From Dactylellina haptotyla (lineage: Eukaryota > Ascomycota > Orbiliomycetes > Orbiliales > Orbiliaceae), in assembly GCA_031310005.1 (NCBI GenBank), contig CM062385.1, positions 1,426,001-1,490,000 of the forward strand: a stretch of 64,000 nucleotides of DNA. The letters are read 5' to 3'. Under the pieces are notes generated by a model. The model was not told where the DNA came from. It did no database searches and was given only the letters and a program-made list of their open reading frames with translations. Below, piece by piece: positions 36,892 to 48,451 of this stretch (positions are counted from its first letter, which is position 1; every line of letters begins with the position of its first letter). A program made the translations under genes and the position numbers.

Positions 36892-39800
36892 ATGGAGCAG
36901 ATAAACCCATTGCTCAGGCAATCTATCGTCGAAACCTTCGACCATACCCAGGAGATTCGCCGGAATGCTGAGCAGCAGCTCAAGCAAGTATGTTCATCCC
37001 AGCCCTTATCTTCTTTCCCTGAGATATCGCTCGTAGGAACCCCCTCGGGCATCGCGGAGGGCCTCTGGCTAACCTTTCGCCCTCTCTTTCCCGCTTTTTC
37101 TTCTTTGGGCGCTCTTGAGAAATAGGCAGAGCAAGCTCCCGGTTTCATTGGAGCCCTGCTACAAATCGTTGATACAGATCACGACGACAATATCCGTCTA
37201 TCCGGTAAGCGCCACCATACCCCCAGGACCTCACACCTGAGCTTCCCCTGCTGAAACCGTCTACTGCTCTAACATGTCTCCTTCGCTCTCTGTAGCCGTT
37301 CTGTACCTCAAAAATAAGGTCTTGCGATCATGGGAACCAACAGCAGACGCAAAATCCTCGCCAATCCCAGAAGACGAGAAACCGGCCTTCAGAGAGCGCC
37401 TTATCCCTACGTTGACTCGTTCAAATCCGAAGATCCGCCAGCAGATGCTGCCCCTGATGGGCAAGATCCTGCACTACGATTTCCCCGAAAAATGGCCATC
37501 GTACATGCACAGTACAATTGCATTGCTTCAAGTCAATGATGCTTCCTCCGTATTCTCCGGGCTGCAGTGCCTGTTAGCAATCTGTAGGGTATATAGACTG
37601 AAGAGTGCCGCTGAAAAACGAGAGGAGCTAGAGGGAGTAATCAAGGCTACGTTCCCCTTGATCCTGGGAATCGGTGGCCACCTGGCCGAACAGAATGACA
37701 ACGACTCTGGAGAAATGTTGAGGCTAATATTCAAGAGTTATAAACATGCTATTTACGTGAGTTGCATCCTCTAAAAGCTTTAACAAGTCTTGGGGCAAAA
37801 TCAAACTAATGCAAGTAACCACATGAGGCGTGTAGTATGAACTCTTAGCTACGCTACGAGATCAAGAATCCATGGTAAAATGGGCGACCCTCTTCATCAG
37901 TGTCGTCAACAAGACCCCCCCTCCGGATTCAATGCCCGAAGACATTGACGAAAGAGAACTACATTCGTGGTGGAAGGCGAAGAAATGGGCATACTCTAAT
38001 CTCAACAGACTTTTCGTTCGGTGAGATAGACCCCGAATATTTATACTCATAAAGACTCCCGCTAAACAAAACCCTAGCTACGGAAACCCTCAAAGTTTAA
38101 CAAAAACTACGACTGACGAGTACGAACCGTTTGCCCGAAATTTCATTGAGAATTTTGTTCCGGAGATTGTTAAGGCGTACCTCGGCCAAATCGATCTCTG
38201 GGCTCAGAAGCAAATATGGTTAAGTCGGAACTGCCTATCGTTCACGCTTAGTTTTCTCGAAGAATGGTATTCAGCTATCCCTACTCTGCCCTCGACGTGG
38301 TATATGCGTAGTCATACTCATAATTGCTTCAACTTCCAGTATCAAGCCAAAGAACACTTGGCAATTGCTCAAACCACATGTCGATATCCTGGTTTCGCAC
38401 GTGTTATTTCCACTCCTCTGCCAAAATCAAGATGATTCGGAAATGTTTGAGTCAGAGCCAGTGGAATATATACATCGAAAACTAAGTTGGTCCCAGGTCC
38501 ATCCCATACATAGCCTGCAATAATCCCCCCTGCTAACGGTTTCCTTCATAGACTTCTACGAAGACATCTCTGCTCCCGATGTCGCAGCCACCAACTTTCT
38601 GGTTACCCTCACGAAGAGCAGGAAAACCACAGTGTTCAACGTGCTCAATTACATCAACCAAATTGTAAACAAGTATGACTACATTCCGACAAGTATTCCT
38701 TTAACAAATTTCTGCTGACATTTCTCTCTACAGCTACGAGCAATCCCCCGAAGATAAAAAAGACCCACTTGAAAAGGAGGGCGCCCTTCGTATGATCGGT
38801 TCGCTCTCGTCGATTCTCCTCGGAAAGAAGAGTCCAATCGCAGATAAGATCGAATATTTTTTTGTGCGCCATGTTTTCCCTGAATTTAGAAGCGCATATC
38901 CTTTCCTACGAGCTCGAGCTTGTGACGTTGTCGATAAGTTTAGTGACTTGGATTTCCAAGACCAAACCGTAAGTTTTAAGCCTACTGTTTCGTTCCAGAA
39001 TACCCACTAATAGAGCTCTCAGAATATTGTCCTCATCTATGAAAGCATAATAACTTGTCTCAATGACGAGAAACTGCCTGTTCGTGTCGAAGCTGCTCTA
39101 GCTCTCTCACCTCTCATCCGACATGAGTATATCAAGACGCAGATGCAGAGTACCATCGTGCAAATCATGCAACAACTCCTCAAGCTTACCAATGAAGTCG
39201 ACCTTGACTCGCTTGCAAATGTTATGGAAGAGCTAGTAGAGAGTTTCGCGACCCAGCTTACGCCCTTTGCGGTTGATTTGACAAAATCTCTAAGAGATAC
39301 CTATATCCGCATTGTGTCCGAAGTTCTTGATAAGAACGCAGAGGATGAATATAACGAACTTATTGATGATAAGAGCATCACTGCTCTCGGTATCCTCCAG
39401 ACCATCGGTACCTTGATTCTCACTCTCGAGACTTCCCCAGATATCCTCCTCCATTTGGAAACTATCCTAGAACCGGTGATCAAGATCACACTTGAGAATA
39501 AGCTCTACGGTAAGCCAAAATCCCGCTGGATGTCAATAGAGAATCAGACTAACATCTTGTGACACAGACTTGTATAACGAGGTATTTGAAATAATTGACA
39601 GCTGTACATTTTCGGCCAAAGCCATATCACCGACAATGTGGATGATATTTGGTTTGATTCACTCGACTTTTAAAGACAAAGCCGAATTCTATGTGGAAGA
39701 AATGCTTCCAGCTCTCGATAATTATGTTTCCTATGGCGCCGATGTGATGAAGCAGAATCCAGCCTATCTCGAGGCAATATTCGATATTATCCAAACAATA

Positions 39801-40915
39801 TTCGTTCACGATAAGTTGGGTGCAATGGATCGAATCTGTGGTTGCAAACTAGCGGAAGCGGTGCTCTTGAACCTACGCGGTCACGCCGACCGATATCTCC
39901 AGCGATTAATTGAGCTTCCGATGTTGTGTTTAACCGCTGAAAATCACATCAAAGTAAAAGCTTATAGAGTTCATCTGATGGAGATGGTCATAAACTGCAT
40001 CTACTATAACCCAGCTCTAACCTTACAGATCCTTGAGACTCATGGGTGGACGGCCAAATTCTTCACACTCTGGTTCTCGAATATCGACAACTTCAACCGG
40101 GTCCATGATAAAAAACTATCGATCGTGGCGATCATCGCCTTGTTAGATCTCACACCAGAACAAATTCCTGCAAGCATCCAGCCATATTGGAGTAGGCTGT
40201 TGCAAGGCCTTGTTAAACTATTCCATACTTTGCCTGTTGCGATGAAGGGTATGTATACTCTGCTTCCATTTCTCCCTACAAACCTTCCCAGGAAGGAACA
40301 TAATGACTGAAGATGTTTACATTCCTTTATTGAGATTAGCCCGAGAGGAAGCCCAACGAGAAGATCTCTACGACGAGGGATACCCATCCGATAGTGATAA
40401 TGAATGGGAAGGGGAGGGTAATGAAGGCTGGGAAGAAAATGAAGGCGAAGATAAAGACGTCCATGACGAAGAAGGCGCCGCTTATATGGAGTTTTTGAGT
40501 CAAGAGGTGATTTCATAGTTACTGGTATCCGCTGTGTCAGTGTTTCAGTCGTGAAAGCTAATCCTTTCGTTAGGCCCACAAATTCAACAACCAGCCGTAT
40601 AGTGCGGACGATGAAGAGGGCGATCTAGAAGAAGAGTCTCTTCTCGAAACACCTCTAGATAGTATTGACCCATACCAAGTGTTCCGGAACGCATTCCTTA
40701 GTAAGGCCTTTAATTTTCCAACCACAGTACTTTTCTTGAGAAACCCATTCACTAAAACACACCATCTTATAGACCTCAAGAACGCACAGCCGCAGATGTA
40801 CGACAACTTAATAGGTTCCTTGTCGGAAGATGAGAAGAATGTTCTCCAAAGCGTTGTCAAGCAAGCAGATGCTAATGAGGTAGCCCTGGAGAACGCCACC
40901 AAAGTATCGGTTTAA
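36892..40915 (+). CDS. sxm1: Importin beta-family receptor, Sxm1/Nmd5 (IPO7/8 type)
   Basis: Twelve exons: 36892-36987, 37126-37204, 37296-37756, 37836-38020, 38078-38266, 38340-38485, 38552-38672, 38734-38968, 39023-39509, 39568-40248, 40292-40506 and 40574-40915. They give 1,078 aa. The importin-beta N-terminus is clear (EQQLKQAEQAPGFIGALLQI, AVLYLKNKVLRSWEP, RSNPKIRQQMLPLMGKILH, DFPEKWPSY). HEAT repeats follow throughout, with an acidic loop near the C-terminus (EWEGEGNEGWEENEGEDKD), typical for IPO7/8-type carriers. These carry ribosomal proteins, kinases and other cargo into the nucleus under Ran control. I cannot separate Sxm1 from Nmd5 by eye; many filamentous fungi have one such gene. 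Confidence 0.93.
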
Positions 40916-41769
40916 AGAACTTGTCAGGTGTGAGGTTTTCTGAGGATGGTGTAAATCTCTCGGCCATACCAAAATTATCACTGAAAAAACCAAGAGACCA
41001 GAACAAAACAGCCCAGTTTCAACAATCAAATTAGCCTGTATAATTTCGTAATTTGTCCGCTAGGCATTTAATTTTCCAAAAGCTGTGTAGATATATATAT
41101 ATATTGAGCATCAGGTGTCTCTTTGATGGTTGCAATGGTTCCTTCGTACAATTTGATAAATACAGCAGATCAGAACAGAATCGGTGCCGGCTCAAGGTTT
41201 CTATCGAAACAAAAGTATTGGTAATACTGATCTGTATTAATGCTGGAATTTCTGTCTCTACGCCAACGATTCCACATGAATCACGGCGATTGTTAAATAC
41301 ATATACTCTATATCCGAATAACTCGAGGACTCCTGGCCGTATAAACAAAGCAGAGCTCTGCGCGAGTTGATGTTGCTCCCCCCCCTTAGAGACTCCCAGA
41401 CTCCTACGAAGCTCGACCAGGCGCTCCGTTGTTGTGGTTTGGGAAATAGAGAAACTGTATGGGTATATCGTATCCCAGCCTAAACGAAGCACATATTCCG
41501 TCTTAGCCATAAAGCGTACGGGTGGGTCCCGCTGGCAATCTTGTGCAGCAATCACAACCATCGTGCGAGCGACGAATTCACCGAGACTCGATGCCAAAGG
41601 ATAGGGCCCACAGATCCTAGTGCTGAATTTGATATGTAAGAGTGATTGATGCCATCTTTCGATAAGAGCCGTTTCGGTTGTGTTTCTGCGGGCGTTCAAT
41701 TGAATAATGGGAATATTAGGAATCGTACCGAATTCTGCCGCTTGAAAGCGGCCGGAGAAGGGTTGTAAA
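40916..41769. other. Convergent region importin / ncb2, mostly one open frame on minus
   Basis: 854 bp between two stop codons. Most of it (41031 upward) is open on the minus strand; see the separate entry. An AT dinucleotide run lies at about 41091-41105. Confidence 0.5.
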
Positions 41770-41789
41770 CTAATTGGATCCTGATGCAT
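41031..41789 (-). CDS. Unassigned 252-codon open frame overlapping the ncb2 stop
   Basis: I do not recognise this frame. It opens with ATG at 41789 inside the last codons of ncb2 and ends at 41031, overlapping ncb2 by 20 nt in another frame. The frame is in fact open all the way back through ncb2 intron 2. Translation has mixed composition with hydrophobic and charged parts (PYPLASSLGEFVARTMVVIAA; FMAKTEYVLRLGWDTIYPY; ERLVELRRSLGVSKGG) and no low-complexity bias. The end is AT-rich (NIYIYLHSF). It could be a downstream gene part, a translated 3' region, an exon set I could not join, or chance. No domain, signal peptide or clear membrane helix is seen. Confidence 0.25.
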   Translation of the reverse strand: MHQDPISLQPFSGRFQAAEFGTIPNIPIIQLNARRNTTETALIERWHQSLLHIKFSTRICGPYPLASSLGEFVARTMVVIAAQDCQRDPPVRFMAKTEYVLRLGWDTIYPYSFSISQTTTTERLVELRRSLGVSKGGEQHQLAQSSALFIRPGVLELFGYRVYVFNNRRDSCGIVGVETEIPALIQISITNTFVSIETLSRHRFCSDLLYLSNCTKEPLQPSKRHLMLNIYIYLHSFWKIKCLADKLRNYTG

Positions 41790-42335
41790 GCGCCTGGTCG
41801 TATTTTGCGCGAGCAGATCCAAACAGCTCTTCCTGCTGACGAAGAAGCTCCTCGGCCGAAAGTCCAGATGCTTCGAATTTAGTTTGTTTCTTTTCCCGGG
41901 TCTAAGATCAGTGAAAAAGAATAAGTATTGGGTAACAATATCAGGACAGACAGAGAACGAATAGCCTACCACTTTCTGGGTCTCTTTATGCTCCTGCGCG
42001 GTTTCCTGGACATCTTCGATGTACTCGTTAAAGCCTAGGTCGTTGAGGGCCTTGACGACATGCTCGGAGGCGATTGTCTTTTTGGCTTCTTTCTCGGCGA
42101 TTTCGTTGGCTTCGGAGGAGATGAGAGTAATAAACTCAACGCAGCACTCGATCAATAGATCTCGGGCGTCTTTAGCGAAAGCCAGGTCGGACGGCAGGAT
42201 TTCAGATATGATCTTTTGCACCGTCGCCTTTGGTAGCGAGAGATCATCTATCTTGACGAGTTAGTAGGGTCCGCGAGACTTCATGATGGAACGGAATGGG
42301 CACTCACCAGACCCGCCGAATTCTCTATCGGACAT
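41770..42335 (-). CDS. ncb2: NC2 beta (Dr1/Ncb2) TBP-binding repressor
   Basis: Exons 42308-42335, 41970-42247 and 41770-41901 encode 145 aa, typical for Dr1. The histone fold is complete: DLSLPKATVQKIISEILP, DARDLLIECCVEFITLISSEAN and KKTIASEHVVKALNDLGF, then EYIEDVQETAQEHKE and a Gln/Glu C-terminal helix (SAEELLRQQEELFGSAR). With NC2 alpha it clamps TBP on DNA and controls TATA promoters. Phase is kept at both introns. The third base region of the last exon also starts the unexplained open frame described above. Divergent from arp6 across 280 bp. Confidence 0.95.
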
Positions 42336-42615
42336 GCTGCTAGCCTGGTAAATTGTATCCGAAGGGGAACGATGACAGCCTTGTTCGGGAGCGGGGTGGT
42401 TCGGGGTCGAGATTAGCGGAGGAGCAGGACAATGTGGGCGAAGAAAGGACAAGGAGGAAGCGGAGGGATGATGGCCTTCAGCGGGCGCCGGGTTTTCTCT
42501 TTCAACCTTGTCCCATTTACATCATCATCAAACCACTCCACGCGATCTACACCACCACCACCACCACAAATTTCACGATCCGACCTCTCCGACAACCTTC
42601 TGCGGACGCGAGAGG
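42336..42615. promoter_or_regulatory. Divergent promoter ncb2 / arp6
   Basis: 280 bp shared by two transcription/chromatin genes. A CAC triplet run lies at about 42551-42567. No TATA box is clear. Confidence 0.5.
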
Positions 42616-44402
42616 ATGGGCAAAGTATCGGCACCCCGTTTGCCTAATGTTCTCGTTATCGACAACGGAGCGCACACCATCAAGGCTGGCTACGCCACCA
42701 GAAACACGGACCCCTCCGACTGCACCGCCATCCCTAACTGCATTGCCAGGTCGCGCGATCGGAGAGTATATGTGGGAAGGCAGCTGGAATCATGCAAAGA
42801 CTTTGGGTCTATTGTCTTTCGTCAACCTGTCGAAAAAGTAGGCTCTTCCATCTCTCTTAATTCGAGCGCTCGCGATGGTCAACAACTGACTGACCTCAGT
42901 GTTTGCTATTGGCGACCGGTATGTGCGCTACTTAGGGATACATTGTAAATTGGGAGTCAGAAAAGGAGATTTGGGACAGAACCCTTCTGGATAGTGAATC
43001 GCCCTTGAAGGTAGTTAGCACCACGTCTGTCTTCTCTGAAGGTTGCCGCGAGATGTGTTTGCTGATCATCTTGATTGATTCCACCGTAGTGCGACGCGAA
43101 ATCTACGACACTCATCCTCACGGAAGCTCCCAACGCCCCGACTCCTTTACAAACCAACGTGGACCAAATTGTTTTCGAAGAATATGAATTTGGCGCTTAC
43201 TACCGGTGTCCCGCCTCGTAAGTGCTTCGCTAGGTATTGCACTACGCAACAACTCCAACAACAGAAGCTGACCCTTTGGTGAATACGCTTATAGCCAGCT
43301 GGTCGCGTGGAACGATATTGGGCAGCTTTTCAGCCCGGGGGCTACTCTACAACATAATGCTGCTGAGTGTGTACTGGTCGTGGATTCCGGTTACAGCTTC
43401 ACCCATGTTATTCCCGTCATCAACGGCAAACCCTTCCAAGCAGGAATCCGTCGTATCGACATTGGCGGGAAAGTCCTCACCAATTACTTGAAAGAAATGT
43501 TCTCAATCCGTCAACTAAACATGATGGATGAGACTTACATTGTCAACGAGATAAAAGAGAGTTGCTGCTATATATCAAATGATCCCAGGAGAGATCTTGA
43601 CATATGCAAGCGTATGAAACAAAATAGCATTGTTAAAGAATATGTTCTTCCAGATTATAAAACTCTGCATAAGGGCATCATAAGGGAGCGATTGGAGAAA
43701 GTACCACAGGGGAAGGAGGCGGAGCAGACACTGGTGGTCGGCAACGAGAGGTTTATGGCACCAGAACTTCTATTCCACCCAGGAGACGTTGGTTATAGGC
43801 AGACTGGTCTCCCTGATATTATAATGAGATCTGTGAACTCTACGCCAGAGGAATATCGGCCTCTCCTCCTAGCGAATATCGTCCTAGTTGGTGGGAACGC
43901 TATGCTCCAAGGTCTGAAAGAAAGACTGTAAGTAGTAGCATACTACCCGTGCAGCTGCACTGTTCCCTCAATTTTATCGCTAACTAGAACGAACGACCTA
44001 GAGAAGCGGAGCTAGTGCCAATGGCGCCGGAGAATTGTATTGTCCGGATTGGGATACCTGAAGAGTATGTCCTCTCTATTTTTCAAGCCCTTCGAACACC
44101 TCTGCTCAAAATTGAATTACTTGCGATGTCAAACCCTTGGTCACAAACTAATGTTTTTTTTTTTTTTGATTCCTTTGTTTTTTTGCAGCCCGATCAAATA
44201 TGCATGGCAAGGAGGAGTAGCGCTTGGAAACAACAAAACGGCCTTGGAGCAGCACAGGATCACCCGAGCCGATTATCTGGAGCACGGAAGCACATGGTTG
44301 GCGAAAAAGATGGCAGGGCAATCGTTAGCAGCAGTTCAGGCAGGGGCTAGCAGCGGAGTAGCATCCTCCTCGAACAAGCGGCGAAGAAGCTCCCCTGGGT
44401 AG
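42616..44402 (+). CDS. arp6: Actin-related protein Arp6 (SWR1 complex)
   Basis: Exons 42616-42837, 42936-43010, 43090-43217, 43295-43927, 44002-44064 and 44189-44402 encode 444 aa. Actin fold signatures: NVLVIDNGAHTIKAGYA, DCTAIPNCIARSRDRRVYVG, CVLVVDSGYSFTHVIPVI, RRIDIGGKVLTNYLKEM, GDVGYRQTGLPDIIMRSV and LLLANIVLVGGNAMLQGL. The ending IKYAWQGGVALGNN, YLEHGSTWLAKKM is Arp6-like. Arp6 with Swc6 is part of SWR-C, which puts H2A.Z into nucleosomes, and is needed for telomere silencing. The last intron carries 14 T in a row (44154-44167). The Ser-rich tail (SSGVASSSNKRRRSSPG) is a fungal extension. Confidence 0.94.
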
Positions 44403-45168
44403 TAAATTACGGGCATTGTTTTGGATTCTTATCATCCGTCTGCGATTTAGCGTTGCAGCGGGAGGGAGGAAGGGAGGTGGGGATTGAGGTTGGGATGAGG
44501 AAGAAGGCCATTTCAAGAGATAATGCTATGTTAGTAGAACATGCCTGTTGTTAACTTCTCAGGGCGTTTTGGCTACGAGGTTTTCCCGCCCATACATGTA
44601 CATCCAACTATCTACCATCTGGTGGTGGGGGGAGGGAAGGAAGAAAGTCGGCCCCACCCGAGACTCGCCTGCTGTGGACCAGGATCAATCTCAGTTCCAC
44701 TTGTTGCATCGCGCCTGCCCGTTTATCGAAGGTTGACCCTCGCCTGCCAGTTTAGTTTGTTGAGCGACCGCCGAAAAGGCTAATCAGAAGAAGAGCAGAA
44801 GAAATGAAAGGGAAAGGAAAATTTTTTGAAAATCAAAAATTAAAAATTAAAACCTCCAAATTTTATTTATCTGGGGGAGAATTGGTTTTGCTTCTATTCT
44901 GTTTGTTATATTGCTACCCATTTGCTTTCCTTTTATTTTATTTTCCTCTCTTCTCTTTCCTTTCCCCTCTGAATATCAAAAATATACCCGCTAAACCCTT
45001 CGTACCTGTTATGTAAGTGCATTCAAAGCCGTGCTTTCTATAAAAAGGAAATTTCAGGCATAGCTCGGCCACTCTAATATTTGTTTCTGTGATACAAGTG
45101 CAAGCCCATCGATCTCAAGCGTCACTCAGCCCAGATTCTGACACGAGCTGTTTGCAGCGTTAGCCAAA
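44403..45168. promoter_or_regulatory. Intergenic region arp6 / phosphoribosyltransferase
   Basis: 766 bp between two plus-strand genes. T/C-rich from about 44890 to 44970. The last ~160 bp probably hold the leader of the next gene. No other gene seen. Confidence 0.5.
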
Positions 45169-46335
45169 ATGGTCCAGAAAGTCTACGTCACCTACAACGA
45201 CGTCCACAAGCTCTGCAAGGAATCGGCCCAGCAGATTCTCGAGGAGTTTAAGCCCGAGCTCATCATCGCCATCGGTGGTGGTGGTTACATTCCAGCCAGA
45301 ATCTTGCGGTAAGGTTAAGGATCTGGTTGTCTGCCCACTCTTTCACTTCAAACACGACCAGCTCGGAGGATCCCACTATGGGTACCCAAGATGTCTATAC
45401 CTTCTAGTTCTTCATCACAATAGCACTTCGATCTATCGCGGAGTAACAAATAGCTGTGCTAGAAACTAAACACATTGTCCTTATCCTACACAGATCTTTC
45501 TTGAAACAGCCAAACGGAAAGAACATCTCGATCCAAGCTATTGGTATACAACTCCCCAAATACTCCAGGGCAAAAATCGGCCAATCACGTGCTAATCAAA
45601 TAATTGAACGCCTCACAGGTCTCTCGTTGTACGAAAATCTTGGAACTGGAGAGCCAGAAGAAGTTCCGGGCACTGAGGTCATCCGTCTGCAATGGTTGGA
45701 CGTAAGTATACCGTATCTCATCCTTAGATCCTAAGATGATCCGCAGGTCTGTTAACTCATGTCATGACATCTCAACAGTTCAGGTACCCACTTAACCTAT
45801 TTCTCACGTTCACTACTCTCTACTAAAATTTGCTCCAACAGCTCTGAAGCGATCAACCATCTCATCGGCAAGAATATCCTCATCGTCGATGGTACTTCCG
45901 ACCTTATCATATACCTAGCTCCATCCGAGTCCGTAATTGGAGCCAGTTCAAACTAATTTTTGTGCGATTAATAGAGGTTGACGATACTCGGACAACTCTG
46001 CAGTATGCCGTTCAAGAGCTTGAGAAGGACGTTAAGGAACAGTCTGAGAAACTAGGCAGAACCGAGAAAACAAATTTCAGCATTTTTGTCCTTCACGTAA
46101 GTACAACTTCGCCAGGTTGTGATAGCATACGGGAATTATGTCTTACCCGGGTGTTGAAAACGTATAGAATAAGGAAAAGGAAAAGCGCGGAACCCTCCCT
46201 GATGAGATTGTAAACTCAAGATACTTGGCTGCCAGAACTACAAAAGATGTTTGGCTCTGCTATCCATGGGAGGCGGTTGATATCGAAGAGCACGACAGGC
46301 TTGCTGCCCAACAAGGAAATGGCTTCAGCGCCTAA
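45169..46335 (+). CDS. xpt1: Xanthine/hypoxanthine-guanine phosphoribosyltransferase (Xpt1/Hpt1 type)
   Basis: Exons 45169-45308, 45494-45701, 45779-45783, 45842-45891, 45975-46096 and 46168-46335 encode 230 aa. Start MVQKVYVTYNDVHKLC; core ELIIAIGGGGYIPARILRSF; PRPP loop ILIVDEVDDTRTTL; ending RTTKDVWLCYPWEAVDIEEHD as in yeast Xpt1/Hpt1. The enzyme joins a 6-oxopurine to PRPP in salvage. The conserved string QWLDFSSEAINHLIGK only appears if a 5-nt exon (TTCAG, 45779-45783) is used between two GT-AG introns. Without it the frame breaks. Base preference (xanthine or hypoxanthine) cannot be read from sequence. Confidence 0.92.
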
Positions 46336-46924
46336 AAGCTTCAAATTGCAGACTTTTGCCGAAACTTGATACATATCTCATATCTAATCATCGCGATTAC
46401 TTCACGGATGACGTGTCGGTTTTTTCTCGGCAATCCATTGGCCAAAACATGACCCGATGGTGTATTTGCATAGAGTCGTCATAGATCTAGGTGGAGGCTT
46501 AATAGAACTCTTAGAATTAACTCCTTCTTTTCCTTCATATACTTCTCTTAGGTCCTAAATCCGCGAATAGACTCAAGCAGCTCAAAAGAAGAAAAATAAT
46601 ATTTATTTCATAGTACCCAAAATACTATGGTTATTATTGGCAACAAACCAGAGATTATAGACAAACCAGACAATATATGCTACCATATAGTAACGCCGAA
46701 TGGAAGCAATAAATTTCCGCTATGAGAGAGAAAGATTAGGAGTGCGGCCAGAGGGTGAGAAAGCAAGATTATAGTGGTACTTGTGATGATGATACGCAAA
46801 AACAATGGTGGCGCGAGACTTCAAATCGAAAACTCAGTTCAAACACCTCTAAGTATGAAAATAGCCGTTATGTGTATCATAATATTTCGTAACATGTCTG
46901 GCGTATTCGCTTTTGGCGCCACGT
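46336..46924. other. Convergent intergenic region xpt1 / Rab gene
   Basis: 589 bp, AT-rich, both 3' UTRs. No further gene supported. Confidence 0.5.
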
Positions 46925-48451
46925 CTAACAGCTGCAGCCTCCACCTTTCCGTTCGCCTGCTCTTGTGCCAATATCGAGTTCTATGGAACCATCACTCCTC
47001 ATCCCTTCGTCGTACTCGTTACCACAGGCCCCATATAGTCTTTCTCTCTCGATATCGGCCCGTCTTTCGATGAGCTTTCTGGCTATCACCTGGAATAGTT
47101 CGTCCACTCCAGAGTCTTCCCTGGCAGAAACCTCGTGACAACAATCCATGCCCACCCAAGATTCGTCGCTGTCCGAGAGATGCTCACCAGCGTAGGAGAG
47201 ACAGCGCTCAAATAGAACTTGTCTTTTCGAAGTATCATCGTGTACCAAGTCCTTTGTACACATATTACGCTCAATAGGTGCCATAAACATTCAAGTTCCA
47301 GTGTCACGTTATGGAAAGCTTACAGTTTTGGTCCCCACAATATGAATAATAATGTTATTCCTCAAGTTCTTTTTCAGTTCTTGTAACCAGGAATTAACTG
47401 CAAGAAAGGATGCCTTTTATTTTTCAAGGCGAGATGTCAGCGCTGAATCCGGGAATAAGGTGATTGAATAAGCTACTGTACTTCGTTCGTAACCTAAGAG
47501 ATCAAAAAATCAGATGAGCATATATTCGTTTTCAGTGGAAGCCAGTACAGCATGCATACATCATAACATATCACTCCACAATTCGCAGATCGATAATATA
47601 GTTTTGATATTGACCGAAATCTTTCTTGGCCGGCGGTGTCCTGATCAGTAGATAGCCCAATTACCAAATCAACCATTGATATTCATTCGTCTCCCGGGAT
47701 CCCGTGAGGAGTAGTTCTGCTCTCTTATAAAGCCGCCCGACTCCAATGTCTACTCACCCATATCTTGAGTTTGTGCGATAATAATCAGCAAACAACATAA
47801 TGCAAATATAAATTCCAAGGATTCTCACTTGTAGTCGAACGACAGTGTCATCGACTATAACTTTCTTGGCAAGGAACGAGGCTCCTATCGTTGAGGGTGC
47901 TATAATTGGAAGACAAATCAAATCGACGCTCGGAGAGTTGAATATCGGATGGTTCTGTAACTAACCTAACGGGTCGAATGTGCCTTGAACATATCGAGTG
48001 AGGAGGCTAGTTTTGCCTATAATGCAAACAAATTTGTATACGTTAATAAGCATTTTTACTTTGGTCTTGGTTTACTTGTACCAGTTACAGCATGGTTTTT
48101 CGTGGCGATATATGTATCTATAAATAATTGCTCAAGCATAAAGTGTCAAGCCATTTTTCTCTTTTCTTCCCAGGCGTGTTGAACCTCACTCTTGCCTTGT
48201 CTTTCTGTCTACCTCCGCCTTTATTCGTCCTTCTCCTGGTTTGTTTCCTTTTGCTCTTTTCTTCTTGTTTGTCTTTCTCTTTTAAATAAACTGTATAATT
48301 TTGATTTACAATGTCTTTGCTTTTCACTTGATTTTAAAACCGAAGAGAATGGTTGCAGTGATACGAAAGCGCCCGGAGGGGTGGGATTGATTGTTGGGTA
48401 CTTGCCTACTCCTTGTGATCCGAGAATCACAACTTTGTATTCGTGATTCAT
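46925..48451 (-). CDS. Rab-family small GTPase, one junction unresolved
   Basis: Exons: 48406-48451, 47966-48016, 47829-47899, 47758-47763 (6 nt), 47560-47640, 47482-47493 (tentative), 47324-47397 and 46925-47251. G1 is LGSQGVGKTS, switch I has APSTIGASFLAKK, G3 is WDTAGQERFRS, then YYRSANCGVICYD, NSWLQELKKNLRN, G4-like VGTKTD (instead of NKxD) and G5 SAR. The C-terminus GGGCSC is a double-Cys prenylation signal. TIGASF is typical of the Rab5/21/22 group, so endosomal traffic is likely but unproven. Intron 1 has a GC donor (AG|GCAAGT). Between YD-VTNE and NSWL I could not join the frame with GT-AG borders, so the middle of the protein is uncertain. Confidence 0.82.

Noticed and set aside
41053-41370. 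105-codon plus open frame opposite the ncb2-downstream frame
   Set aside because: Antisense shadow with AT-rich start; no pattern.
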